Shown: positions 36,875 through 45,104, counted from the first letter of the stretch. The stretch is DNA of 64,000 nucleotides from Arthrobacter sp. M2012083 (GCF_000281065.1 NZ_AKKK01000003.1:1-64000), one strand, 5' to 3'. The notes: generated by a model not told the origin, from the letters alone. Made by a program: numbers and translations.

Positions 36875-37651
36875 GTGGATGTGTCACCAGAAGCGTCGTC
36901 ATTGGCGCAGGGCCTTCGTCTTGTTCGCTTGGTAACGGACCGCGAGAAGCAGGGCCGCCAACTCTTGGGAGTGTCGCAGCTGGCGGCGGAGCTGGACATG
37001 GAGCAGAGCCGGGTGTCCCGGTTGGCTCAGGAGCTGTGTGAGCTGGGACTGCTCGATCGCGTAGACCGCGGTCCGTTTCGGACAGGACCGCGGTTCTTCA
37101 GTCTCGCTGCCGCCCTCAATACCGGTTGGGTTCTTCAGTCACGTGCTGAGCTGGAGGAGCTGGTGTCTGCTTTCGATTTGAGGGCCCGGCTCTCGGTGCG
37201 CGACGGCGTCAGGGTTCTCTTGTTGCGTTCGTCCACCAATAACTCGGTGCTGGGTGGGTTCGCAAAGCCCGGCATGGTTACCCCGGTATGGTGCACGGGT
37301 TCAGGGCGCGCATTGCTGTGGGATCACTCAGCCGCCGAGTTGGAGTCCTTGCTCAGCGAGGTCAATTTCATTGGTGTCGGAGGTCCGGCTGCAGCGCATT
37401 CGGCAGCGGAGGTCGCAGGACTCATGGAACGCGATCGACCCCAGGGTTTTGTGCTGGCCGCCGAAGAGTTTGAACACGGAGTATGGGAGTTGGCTGTCCC
37501 TGTCCGCGAAACGGGCGGCCGAATTGCGGCGGCCCTCAGCGTCCTGGGAAGCCGGTCAAGCCTTGAGGCGGCCGCTCCGGAGATTGCTGCGGTTCTCCAG
37601 GCCGCTTCAATGAGGCTGGGTGCGGGGGCAGAGCTCGCTGTTCAAGGTTGA
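36875..37651 (+). CDS. IclR-family transcriptional regulator
   Basis: 258 residues. N-terminal winged helix (QLAAELDMEQSRVSRLAQEL) and C-terminal IclR effector domain with PVWCTGSGRALLWD. Start GTG 36875 with GAAGGAG upstream. Converges on a second IclR gene with a 10-bp overlap. The two proteins are clearly related to each other, sharing a QSRVSR/RSQVSR recognition helix and GRALLWD/GQALLWD. Confidence 0.9.
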   Translation: MDVSPEASSLAQGLRLVRLVTDREKQGRQLLGVSQLAAELDMEQSRVSRLAQELCELGLLDRVDRGPFRTGPRFFSLAAALNTGWVLQSRAELEELVSAFDLRARLSVRDGVRVLLLRSSTNNSVLGGFAKPGMVTPVWCTGSGRALLWDHSAAELESLLSEVNFIGVGGPAAAHSAAEVAGLMERDRPQGFVLAAEEFEHGVWELAVPVRETGGRIAAALSVLGSRSSLEAAAPEIAAVLQAASMRLGAGAELAVQG

Positions 37652-38421
37652 ATGAGGGGCGACACCCGCCCGCCCACCTGGACCTCAAGCCACTCACGCC
37701 ACGAGCCGAGCGCTATGGCGAATGCCTCCCGTTGGGGTTCGATGCGTGCTTTGGGCCCAACGATCTGCAGCGCTGCTGCAACGTCCCCCTTGAAGTCCCT
37801 GATCGGGGCGGCCAGTGAATAAAGTCCTGGCTCGGCTTCCTCATCAACAATCGAGTAGCCCCGGGTGCGCGCTTTGTTGAGCCGTTTCAGGAAGTCGTCG
37901 ACGGATACCGGCGTATTGGGCCCGTGCTTGACGAACTCCACCTCATCAAAGATCTTCCGTATCTCAGCGTCGTCGGCATCCCAAAGGAGTGCTTGGCCGG
38001 CGTCACTGCAGTAGGCGGGGTAGGGGCGGCCAAGCCATGAACCCACCAGATTGGCACTGTCCGGAACTTGCTCGCCGATGGTAACCGTGCTGTTTCCGCT
38101 GAGCACGCCCAGAAAGCAGGCCTCGTTGGTTTCGGACGCCAGGCCCTCCAACGCAGTGAGCCCGTCAGTTTTCAACCGTTGCTCAGTCACCAATTGAGCG
38201 TCCGTCAGGATGGACCAGTCCAAGCTGTATTCCCGCTGGCCAGTACGCCTGAGGAAGCCTTCCTGCTGTGCACCTTTAAGGCTCCGCGACACTTGGCTAC
38301 GGTCCCTGCCCAGGCGGGCTGCGATGTCAGCCACCGTGCCGCCGTCGAATCCCTCGGCATGGCGTGCCCCCACTGCAAGGAGGGCCATCATTCCACGGCC
38401 CATGCTGGAGGTCTTTGACAT
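37642..38421 (-). CDS. IclR-family transcriptional regulator
   Basis: 259 residues. Winged helix around 25-70 (ADIAARLGRDRSQVSRSLKG) and IclR sensor domain with YPAYCSDAGQALLWD. It reads in the same direction as the cyclase-family gene 51 bp upstream and is probably in that operon or controls it. Related to the neighbouring regulator at 36875, suggesting a divergent pair made by duplication. Confidence 0.9.
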   Translation of the reverse strand: MSKTSSMGRGMMALLAVGARHAEGFDGGTVADIAARLGRDRSQVSRSLKGAQQEGFLRRTGQREYSLDWSILTDAQLVTEQRLKTDGLTALEGLASETNEACFLGVLSGNSTVTIGEQVPDSANLVGSWLGRPYPAYCSDAGQALLWDADDAEIRKIFDEVEFVKHGPNTPVSVDDFLKRLNKARTRGYSIVDEEAEPGLYSLAAPIRDFKGDVAAALQIVGPKARIEPQREAFAIALGSWREWLEVQVGGRVSPLIQP

Positions 38422-38472
38422 GGATCGATTCTAGCCACCCGGCTAAGGCATGAGTGAAAGTGACGGACAGGT

Positions 38473-39213
38473 TTAGTGGATGGAGAAGACCCTGGCCGGG
38501 AAGCCGCTTCCCTCAAGCGGCTTTGCCCACGTTGCGATGAGAACGGCCCCCGCCTCAGGAACCTGATCCAGGTTGGCCAGTAGTTCGATCTGCCACTTGT
38601 CCTTGGCGAGGACGTAAGTTTCCAAGCTGAAATCCTGACGGGAGGTGGCCATGCCAGGGTCGGTGTCAGTTTGTTCATGGCCGACGGCGGTGACTTGGCA
38701 CTCTTCTAACAGGTACTCCAGGACGTCCCGGGACCACCCGGGAGTATGGCTTATTCCCGCGTCGTCGACGTTCGCCATGGCCGCGGTGTCCGGCCAGCGG
38801 CGGCTCCATCCCGTGCGCAGGGCTACGAATGCACCTGCCGGGATGGCGCCGTTACGCGCTTCCCACTGGCGGATATCCTCCATGGTCGGCGTGGCGTCCG
38901 GATCTGCCAGGACCCGGTTGGTGATGTCCAAGACCACCAACGGCAACACCATGTCCTCGACGGGAAGCTGATCGAGCGTTCTCCCTCCACGGACAAAATG
39001 CGACGGCGGATCCACGTGGGTGCCCCATTGGCCCACGATCGAATACCTGTGGGCAGTGAACCCATCGCCCTTTTCCACATCGAAGAGGGTCTCCCTGGAC
39101 TCGTCCGGGAATGCCGGAAAGTGGGGCTGGCCCGGATGAAAGGCATGGGTCAGGTCCGTGAAAGTTCTGTTGAGGAGAAGTGGCGCCAAGTCCTGCCATA
39201 GCGGGGCGCTCAT
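38473..39213 (-). CDS. Cyclase-family metal-dependent hydrolase (kynurenine formamidase/isatin hydrolase fold)
   Basis: 246 residues of the PF04199 group. The metal motif is QWGTHVDPPSHF: the family's usual HxGTHxDxPxH but with Gln instead of the first His. The family hydrolyses ring amides and formamides. The ATG at 39213 overlaps the stop of the gene before it (ATGA), which fixes the start. It could open the ring of a compound taken up by the nearby permease; substrate is not determined. Confidence 0.85.
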   Translation of the reverse strand: MSAPLWQDLAPLLLNRTFTDLTHAFHPGQPHFPAFPDESRETLFDVEKGDGFTAHRYSIVGQWGTHVDPPSHFVRGGRTLDQLPVEDMVLPLVVLDITNRVLADPDATPTMEDIRQWEARNGAIPAGAFVALRTGWSRRWPDTAAMANVDDAGISHTPGWSRDVLEYLLEECQVTAVGHEQTDTDPGMATSRQDFSLETYVLAKDKWQIELLANLDQVPEAGAVLIATWAKPLEGSGFPARVFSIH

Positions 39214-39653
39214 GATGCCAACCGCGTTTCGACCTGAACGGCGCTGCTGGAGACGCTCAGTGGTCCCGAGACTTCGATGACGGGAACTTCCCACGGGTGG
39301 ATGTCGACTATTCGTTGAACGAGTGCTTGGACAGCGGACTCATCCAGGGAGTCGTCAAAGTAGGTGGTGAACACGAACGTGGGTGAGATCGTGCGCTGGC
39401 CTACGGTGCCAAGCGTGGGGTTGGCGCCTTCGGCCACGGTGAAACCTTCGAAGCCTGCGGAAGACTCGAAAACGTGGTGATAGTTACCGAAGCCGCCCAG
39501 TTCGGGTGTGGCCTCTAGTTCATCCAGCAGGGATGTGATGCCTACATCCGTGTTCAATGCCTGGAGGTCGCCGCCTGCCAGTTGCGTCATCGTGTCCGCT
39601 GCAATGGGCCAGTGAATGCGGAGCTTGCGCACCGCTTTGAGTTCGATGTTCAT
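39210..39653 (-). CDS. Unrecognised 147-aa protein coupled to the cyclase gene
   Basis: 147 residues, mixed alpha/beta by eye, no signal or membrane helix. I do not recognise the family. Near the C terminus IHPWEVPVIEV resembles the HPYE(V/L)P motif of CutA/NIF3-like ferredoxin folds, which is only a weak hint. ATG 39653 has GGAAGG upstream. First gene of a transcript continuing into the cyclase and possibly the IclR gene, so it may be a partner enzyme or a sensor for the same pathway. Confidence 0.7.
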   Translation of the reverse strand: MNIELKAVRKLRIHWPIAADTMTQLAGGDLQALNTDVGITSLLDELEATPELGGFGNYHHVFESSAGFEGFTVAEGANPTLGTVGQRTISPTFVFTTYFDDSLDESAVQALVQRIVDIHPWEVPVIEVSGPLSVSSSAVQVETRLAS

Positions 39654-39715
39654 GGGGGAGCCTTCCGTCAGTGGGTCTTCGAGATATCGTGCCACGAGGT
39701 GATGAGCATTACAAG

Positions 39716-39736
39716 CATATTGAAATGTTCATATTG
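39716..39736. promoter_or_regulatory. Direct repeat CATATTG x2 in divergent promoter region
   Basis: CATATTG at 39716-39722 and 39730-39736 (14-bp period), with TGAA-ATG-TTCA between them forming a small dyad. It lies 63-83 bp before the start of the minus operon and 80 bp before the intradiol dioxygenase. It could bind one of the IclR regulators. Confidence 0.5.
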
Positions 39737-39815
39737 CACATAGTGCCCGCATTTTCACAGTCACAGCACAGTTTCCCCATGTACAACCCATAGGCGCGGC
39801 GCGTTTGATGGATGC

Positions 39816-40697
39816 ATGAATACTCCTCACCCCAACCATGATCGGGGTCTTGAATTCGATCTCTCCACGCTCCTGAGTCGACGTCGCAGTTTGGGGGTTC
39901 TCCTGGGTGCCGGAACGGCCGCAGCCCTCGCGGCCTGTACGCCGGGTACGGCAGGCGGCAGTGCATCGCCGTCGAGCACGGCCACAAATACCGCTTCGGC
40001 AGCAGAAGGCACGACGGCGGCCGCGTCGCCTTCCGCTACGAGCACCGTGACCCGTGCCTTCGCGGAATGCGGAGTGGAGATCCCGGAGGAGACTCTTGGG
40101 CCCTACCCGGGCGACGGTTCCAACGGACCCAACGTGCTGGAAGCGTCCGGAGTGGTCCGTCGCGATATCAGGTCCAGCTTTGGCACCTCCACCACCAAGG
40201 CCGAGGGCGTGCCGCTGACAGTGACCTTGACGCTCCTGGACAACGCGAATGGTTGCGCTCCTCTGGCCGGTGCCGCCGTGTATGCCTGGCACTGCGACAA
40301 AGACGGGAAGTACTCGCTTTACGATTCGGGCCTCGAGAATGAGAACTACCTTCGTGGCGTCCAGGAAGCCGACGCCAACGGGCAACTCACCTTCAGCACC
40401 ATCTACCCGGGTGCCTATAACGGCCGCTGGCCCCATATTCACTTTGAGGTATTTGAGTCCATGAGCAACACAACGGCTGGCGGACAGGTGCTCGCGGTCT
40501 CTCAAATCGCCCTCACTGAGACGGCGTGCAAGGCGGTCTACGCAAGTTTCGGCTATGAGTCCAGTGCCCGAAATTTCCCGAATACCACCCTGACCTCGGA
40601 TAACGTCTTTGGCGACGATGGCGGAATATACCAGCTGGCGACTATGTCCGGTTCAGTCGCGGGCGGTTATACGGCCGCGCTGAACGTCACCGTCTGA
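39816..40697 (+). CDS. Exported intradiol ring-cleavage dioxygenase-like lipoprotein
   Basis: 293 residues. Residues 21-41 (SRRRSLGVLL to the lipobox cysteine C41) look like a twin-arginine lipoprotein signal. After a Ser/Thr/Ala linker comes a dioxygenase beta-fold with GPYPGDGSN, AAVYAWHCDKDGKYS and PGAYNGRWPHIHFEV, which supply the Tyr/His iron ligands of intradiol enzymes. An iron-dependent oxygenase outside the membrane is unusual compared with cytoplasmic catechol dioxygenases, but the exported subgroup is known in actinobacteria. Natural substrate unknown. Confidence 0.85.
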   Translation: MNTPHPNHDRGLEFDLSTLLSRRRSLGVLLGAGTAAALAACTPGTAGGSASPSSTATNTASAAEGTTAAASPSATSTVTRAFAECGVEIPEETLGPYPGDGSNGPNVLEASGVVRRDIRSSFGTSTTKAEGVPLTVTLTLLDNANGCAPLAGAAVYAWHCDKDGKYSLYDSGLENENYLRGVQEADANGQLTFSTIYPGAYNGRWPHIHFEVFESMSNTTAGGQVLAVSQIALTETACKAVYASFGYESSARNFPNTTLTSDNVFGDDGGIYQLATMSGSVAGGYTAALNVTV

Positions 40698-40734
40698 ACC
40701 GCCCAGCAACCAAAGCGGGGCTAGACTCGGGGGC

Positions 40735-42042
40735 ATGCCTTCGAATGCCACCGCAGCAGTTGACCACATCAAGGACCTGGGCGAGTACGTATCGGCGTCT
40801 CCGTCGAGCTTCCACGCGGTGCACGAGGCGGCGCGGCGGCTGGACGCCGCAGGCTTCACCGCGTTGGATGAATTGCAGCCCTGGGACGGCGGAGCAGGCA
40901 AGTTCCATATCATCCGCGATGGTGCGCTCATTGCGTGGGTGACCCCCGGAAACGCAGGCCCAACCACTGGTTTCAATATCCTGGGTGCGCATACCGACTC
41001 GCCGTCATTCAAACTCAAGCCGAAGCCAACCACCGGTAAATTCGGCTGGCTACAAGCGGGGGTAGAGGTATACGGCGGCCCCTTGCTCAATTCCTGGCTG
41101 GACCGTGAATTGCAGTTGGCCGGCCGATTGGTGCTGCGTGACGGCAGTCAGCACTTGACCGCGACGGGTCCACTCCTTCGCTTCCCGCAGCTTGCCATTC
41201 ACTTGGACCGCGGGGTCAACGACAACGGGCTGCACCTATCCAAGCAGCAGCATATGAACCCCATCTTCGGCCAGGGGGACCCTGCCGGAGAGGACCTCTT
41301 GGGACTGCTCGCCTCACGTGTGGAAGGCATCACCGTTGATGCTGCGGACATCGGTGGTTACGACGTCGTAGTGGCGGACACGCAGGCGCCGGCAGTTTTC
41401 GGGGCCAAGGGTGAGTTCTTTGCCTCCGGCCGCTTGGACAACCTTTCATCCACACACGCGGGCCTGGTCGCGTTGATAGCGCACGCCTCTACTGCGCCCA
41501 CGACCGGTCCGATCGCCGTCCTGGCTGCGTTCGATCATGAGGAGATCGGCTCCAACTCGCGCTCCGGTGCCTGCGGACCCATCCTCGAGGACGTTTTGGT
41601 GCGCATCTCCGACGGACTGGGGGCCTCAGCGAGCCAAAGGCGGCAGGCCATAGCGGCGTCGTTCTGTGTTTCGGCGGACGCCGGCCACGCTGTCCACCCG
41701 AACTACGCGGAGAAGCACGATCCCGCGAACAGGCCGGTGCTGAACGGGGGTCCGCTGCTCAAGATCAATGCCAACCAGCGCTACGCCACGGATGCTACGG
41801 GCGCGGCTTTGTGGGCCCGGCTCTGTGATGAGTCCGGCGTTCCGTATCAAGAGTACGTTTCCAACAACGACCTCCCGTGTGGTTCCACCATCGGGCCCCT
41901 GACTGCTACCCGCCTCGGCATCCGAACGGTGGACGTGGGTATCCCGCTCTTGTCCATGCACTCCGCGCGCGAGCTGTGTGGCGTGGAGGACGCGAAGAGT
42001 CTGGCGACTGTAGCTGAGCTGTTCTTCCGAACACCGGCCTAG
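40735..42042 (+). CDS. M18-family aspartyl aminopeptidase
   Basis: 435 residues. Metal-binding GAHTDSPSFKLKP near 85, DHEEIGSNS near 265 and a late histidine in LLSMHSARE match M18 zinc aminopeptidases (DAP/ApeB), which remove acidic residues from peptides in large cytoplasmic complexes. Length is normal. It is monocistronic as far as can be seen, 37 bp after the dioxygenase gene. Confidence 0.93.
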   Translation: MPSNATAAVDHIKDLGEYVSASPSSFHAVHEAARRLDAAGFTALDELQPWDGGAGKFHIIRDGALIAWVTPGNAGPTTGFNILGAHTDSPSFKLKPKPTTGKFGWLQAGVEVYGGPLLNSWLDRELQLAGRLVLRDGSQHLTATGPLLRFPQLAIHLDRGVNDNGLHLSKQQHMNPIFGQGDPAGEDLLGLLASRVEGITVDAADIGGYDVVVADTQAPAVFGAKGEFFASGRLDNLSSTHAGLVALIAHASTAPTTGPIAVLAAFDHEEIGSNSRSGACGPILEDVLVRISDGLGASASQRRQAIAASFCVSADAGHAVHPNYAEKHDPANRPVLNGGPLLKINANQRYATDATGAALWARLCDESGVPYQEYVSNNDLPCGSTIGPLTATRLGIRTVDVGIPLLSMHSARELCGVEDAKSLATVAELFFRTPA

Positions 42043-42077
42043 CCAGAGCCTCAAGCAGTCATTTCAGGGGTATTACA

Positions 42078-42099
42078 AAAGTTTCCTATAGGAAACTTT
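42078..42099. promoter_or_regulatory. 22-bp perfect palindromic operator
   Basis: AAAGTTTCC-TATA-GGAAACTTT is a perfect palindrome without spacer, 167 bp before the permease start. The size and symmetry are those of a dimeric regulator site (GntR, IclR or TetR type). No regulator gene is adjacent, so it should belong to a regulon controlled from elsewhere. Confidence 0.7.
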
Positions 42100-42265
42100 G
42101 GATTCCTCAAGGTTTACATTTTGTGCGCCCATCTCTTTTCATCCCGCGCAATTTGTTCAGCTGCACAGGATGCGCGTCGGGGTAGGAGGTTAACGTGAAT
42201 TAGTCATGTGGCCCGTGGCACACCACTGCGGCCAACCTCAAAACCTAAAAGGACGGCGCCGATCC

Positions 42266-43672
42266 ATGCACGCTGACCAACAGCTTTCAAAGTCCCTAAA
42301 ACCAAGACACTTGTCCATGATCGCCATCGCCGGCGTCATCGGGGCAGGCCTGTTCGTTGGGTCCGGGGCCGCTATCCAGCAGGCGGGACCGGGCATCCTG
42401 GTGGCCTACCTTGCTGCCGGCCTCGTGGTCATCCTCGTCATGCGCATGCTTGGTGAAATGGCCGCAGCCAACCCTGAGACCGGTTCGTTCTCCACCTATG
42501 CTGACAAGGCGTTGGGCCGTTGGGCCGGGTTCAGCATTGGCTGGCTCTACGCTTGGTTCTGGATTATCGTGCTCGGCATCGAAGCCACTGCCGGTGCGGC
42601 CATCATGCATCGCTGGGTGCCGGGTGTTGACCAATGGGTCTGGGCACTCATTCTCATGGTGCTCCTCACGCTGACCAACCTCGGCTCGGTGAAGTCCTAC
42701 GGCGAGTTCGAATTCTGGTTCGCGTCCATCAAGGTAGCGGCAATCGTCATCTTCCTGCTTGCCGGAATCGTCGCCATCCTCGGCTTCATGCCGGGCGTCT
42801 CAGCGCCGGGCGTAGCCAATCTGCTGGAGCAGGGCGGCTTCATGCCCAACGGTCCCGGCGCAGTCCTAGCGGGCATCCTCGTGGTGGTTTTCTCCTTCTT
42901 CGGCGCGGAGATCGCAACCATTGCTGCCGGTGAATCAGAGAACCCGGTGGACGCCGTCAAGAAGGCCGTGAAGTCCACTGTGTGGCGCATCCTGATCTTC
43001 TACATCGGCTCCATTGCCATCGTGGTGACCTTGCTGCCTTGGAATGACGCCTCCGTCGCCAAGAGCCCGTACGTTGCAGTCATCGAGCTCTACGGAATCC
43101 CGGGCGCCGGCACCATCATGGACATTGTTGTCCTCACCTCGGTGCTCTCCTGCTTGAACTCGGGCCTGTACACCGCCAGCCGCATGCTGTTCTCGCTCTC
43201 GCAGCGCGGCGACGCGCCCAAGTCCTGGATGAAGATCTCCAAGCGTGGCGTGCCCGCCGCGGCAGTGCTCGCTTCCACCGTGGTGGGATTCCTCACCGTC
43301 GGCGCGAACTACATTGCCCCGAACTCGGTGTTCCTGTTCCTCGTGAATACCTCGGGTGCCATCGCATTGTTTGTCTGGTTGGTCATCGCAACCTCGCAGC
43401 TCATTCTGCGCAGGCGAATGGGCGCGGCAGCCAAGGATCTCGACCTCAAGATGTGGTTCTTCCCGTACCTCACGTGGATCGCGATTGGCGCCATCGTGGC
43501 ACTCATCATCGGTATGGTCATCATCGAATCCACCCGTGAATCGCTGTTCCTGTCGCTGGCCTTGGCTGCGGTTGTAGTGGGCATCGGCGTGCTTCGCTAC
43601 CGCAATAAAGGCAACACGCCCGCCACTCCGGTGCTTGGCGGGGAAGCCGAGCGCGCCAAGATCGGTTCCTGA
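42266..43672 (+). CDS. Amino acid permease (APC superfamily)
   Basis: 468 residues with 12 helices. LKPRHLSMIAIAGVIGAG and the following GLFVGSG are the N-terminal signature of the GabP/AnsP/ProY branch. ATG 42266 is chosen because it begins just before the conserved core; an earlier ATG at 42206 is open but adds 20 unusual residues. A GC-rich hairpin terminator follows. A perfect palindrome upstream suggests regulation by an unlinked factor. Confidence 0.9.
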   Translation: MHADQQLSKSLKPRHLSMIAIAGVIGAGLFVGSGAAIQQAGPGILVAYLAAGLVVILVMRMLGEMAAANPETGSFSTYADKALGRWAGFSIGWLYAWFWIIVLGIEATAGAAIMHRWVPGVDQWVWALILMVLLTLTNLGSVKSYGEFEFWFASIKVAAIVIFLLAGIVAILGFMPGVSAPGVANLLEQGGFMPNGPGAVLAGILVVVFSFFGAEIATIAAGESENPVDAVKKAVKSTVWRILIFYIGSIAIVVTLLPWNDASVAKSPYVAVIELYGIPGAGTIMDIVVLTSVLSCLNSGLYTASRMLFSLSQRGDAPKSWMKISKRGVPAAAVLASTVVGFLTVGANYIAPNSVFLFLVNTSGAIALFVWLVIATSQLILRRRMGAAAKDLDLKMWFFPYLTWIAIGAIVALIIGMVIIESTRESLFLSLALAAVVVGIGVLRYRNKGNTPATPVLGGEAERAKIGS

Positions 43673-43693
43673 CCGCCGTCGCTTGTTCTGCAG

Positions 43694-43732
43694 CGGGACA
43701 GCCGCCGTCATTGCTCGACGGCGGCTGTCCCG
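43694..43732. terminator. 16-bp bidirectional terminator
   Basis: Arms 43694-43709 and 43717-43732 are perfect complements, with T-rich sequence on the plus side (cgtttcgcttta). Lies between the permease and a convergent 48-aa gene. Confidence 0.85.
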
Positions 43733-43739
43733 TTTCGCT

Positions 43740-43886
43740 TTATTGTTCGGCTTGCTCATGGCGTTTCTTGTCGGCCTGCAGGATGCCGTCCCGGACGCCT
43801 GCACGAACCACGAAGTACAGGAAATAGAGGGCGATCGCTGAGAAGACAACGGTCAGGACCAGGGCGTTAAGGGGCGTGGCATCCAT
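43740..43886 (-). CDS. Small single-pass membrane protein (48 aa)
   Basis: 48 residues: a hydrophobic helix at about 8-30 (LVLTVVFSAIALYFLYFVV) followed by a charged tail rich in Lys, Glu, Gln. ATG 43886 starts MDATPL; the longer frame to 43970 is less likely. Product probably sits in the membrane with the charged tail in the cytoplasm. No family recognised. Confidence 0.6.
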   Translation of the reverse strand: MDATPLNALVLTVVFSAIALYFLYFVVRAGVRDGILQADKKRHEQAEQ

Positions 43887-44004
43887 GGCCCCAACACTAG
43901 TGGTGGGCTCCCGGGGCAACAGGAATCCACGGATTGCCGTTCTTCGTGTTAGGGTTTTTGACGCTGTCAAGGAGAATAACGAAACACGTTCTCCTGATCA
44001 CCTT

Positions 44005-44087
44005 GCGCGGGTGGCGGAATGGCAGACGCGCTAGCTTGAGGTGCTAGTCCTCGAAAGGGGGTGGGGGTTCAAGTCCCCCTCCGCGCA
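44005..44087 (+). tRNA. tRNA-Leu (anticodon GAG)
   Basis: 83-nt class II tRNA. The acceptor arms GCGCGGG (44005-44011) and TCCGCGC (44080-44086) pair, with discriminator A at 44087. The anticodon stem CTAGC/GCTAG frames TTGAGGT, so the anticodon is GAG at 44038-44040. A long variable arm and the GGTTCAAGTCC-type T loop are present. CCA is not encoded. A terminator follows at once. Confidence 0.96.
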
Positions 44088-44092
44088 CAAAG

Positions 44093-44124
44093 AAACCCCC
44101 GGAAGTTGATCTTCCGGGGGTTTT
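44093..44124 (+). terminator. Terminator of tRNA-Leu
   Basis: AAACCCCCGGAAG (44093-44105) pairs perfectly with 44111-44123, loop ttgat, followed by T. Classic rho-independent terminator a few bases past the tRNA. Confidence 0.9.
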
Positions 44125-44177
44125 GACGTTCCTGGGACTCGTTCCGGGCTACAGGCGCCCCGTTAAGCCGTCCCGCT

Positions 44178-44516
44178 TTAGGCGCCCGGTCGCGGAGCAA
44201 ACATGATGACGCCCACCCCAACCAGGCATATGGCGGCGCCGATGACGTCCCAGCGATCCGGGCGAAAGCCATCAATGAGCATGCCCCACGCAAGTGAGCC
44301 GGCGATGAACACGCCGCCGTAGGCCGCCAGGACCCGACCAAAGTGCGCGTCCGGTTGGAAGGCCGCGAAGAACCCGTAGATTCCCAACGCCACGATGCCT
44401 AGTCCTGCCCACCACCAGGCTTTTCCTTCGCGCACGGACTGCCAGATCAGCCAAGCACCGCCGATCTCTGCAACGGCGGCCAAAACGAAGAGAATGATGG
44501 ACTTCAGGACGGTCAT
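44178..44516 (-). CDS. YnfA/UPF0060-family membrane protein
   Basis: 112 residues with four helices filling nearly the whole chain; [11 protein letters not shown] in helix one and [18 protein letters not shown](L) between helices two and three are the family signature. The UPF0060 family is structurally near small multidrug-resistance transporters but its function is not established. It faces away from the rpsF operon. Confidence 0.9.
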   Translation of the reverse strand: MTVLKSIILFVLAAVAEIGGAWLIWQSVREGKAWWWAGLGIVALGIYGFFAAFQPDAHFGRVLAAYGGVFIAGSLAWGMLIDGFRPDRWDVIGAAICLVGVGVIMFAPRPGA

Positions 44517-44546
44517 TACCCCAGTATTCCGTGCTGCAGGGCACCG

Positions 44547-44555
44547 TTATCCACA
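44547..44555 (+). promoter_or_regulatory. Perfect DnaA box upstream of rpsF operon
   Basis: TTATCCACA, the strong DnaA-box consensus, in the 232-bp region between ynfA-like gene and rpsF. Single box; see also the cluster before dnaB. Confidence 0.5.
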
Positions 44556-44690
44556 TACGTAATCCGACCGGTTCCAGTCCACCGTCCCGCCGAATAGCTT
44601 TGAGTGCAGGAGATGCACTAAGATATTGAAGTCTGTGTTACGCCCTCTTGCCGTGTTTTCGGCCGGGGAGCGCCAACGCAGCATCGCAAA

Positions 44691-44745
44691 TGAACCTCCT
44701 GTTACGGAAATACCGTAACCGCTTAGCCCAAAGGAGGTGGGTTCA
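44691..44745 (+). promoter_or_regulatory. rpsF leader, candidate S6:S18 autoregulatory structure
   Basis: TGAACCTCCT (44691-44700) can pair with the segment AGGA...GGTTCA up to 44745, which covers the Shine-Dalgarno of rpsF. Inside sits a perfect hairpin GTTACGG-aaata-CCGTAAC (44701-44719) followed by an unpaired stretch with CCG. A two-stem RNA with a CCG internal loop in front of rpsF is the known binding site of the S6:S18 complex, which shuts off its own operon. The pairing is seen; the regulation is inferred. Confidence 0.6.
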
Positions 44746-44748
44746 CAT

Positions 44749-45054
44749 ATGCGTCCTTACGAATTGATGGTAATCATCGACCCCGAGGTCGAAGAGCGTA
44801 CCGTAGAGTCGTCGCTTCAGAAGTTCCTCAATGTCATCACCACCGATGGTGGAACCATCGAAAAGGTAGACATCTGGGGCCGTCGCCGTCTGGCGTACGA
44901 CATCAAGAAGAAGTCCGAAGGTATCTACGCCGTGGTGAACTTCACCGCAGCACCGGCTACCGCCAAGGAACTTGATCGCCAGCTGTCTCTCAACGAGACG
45001 ATCATGCGCACCAAGATCATCCGCCCTGAAGACCAGAAGGTCGTTGCTGAGTAA
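44749..45054 (+). CDS. rpsF: 30S ribosomal protein S6
   Basis: 101 residues, starting [14 protein letters not shown] and containing [18 protein letters not shown], typical of S6. It binds 16S rRNA with S18 at the platform of the small subunit. ATG 44749 follows AAAGGAGGT. First gene of rpsF-ssb-rpsR-rplI. Confidence 0.98.
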   Translation: MRPYELMVIIDPEVEERTVESSLQKFLNVITTDGGTIEKVDIWGRRRLAYDIKKKSEGIYAVVNFTAAPATAKELDRQLSLNETIMRTKIIRPEDQKVVAE

Positions 45055-45104
45055 TCAGCCCCTTCCAGATCTTTACCCCGAAGGAACGAACAAGGAGGCA
45101 GTAG

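Noticed and set aside
44005..44087. tRNA-Leu as an integration site for a mobile element
   Set aside because: No integrase, no duplicated tRNA 3' end downstream, and normal core genes on both sides.
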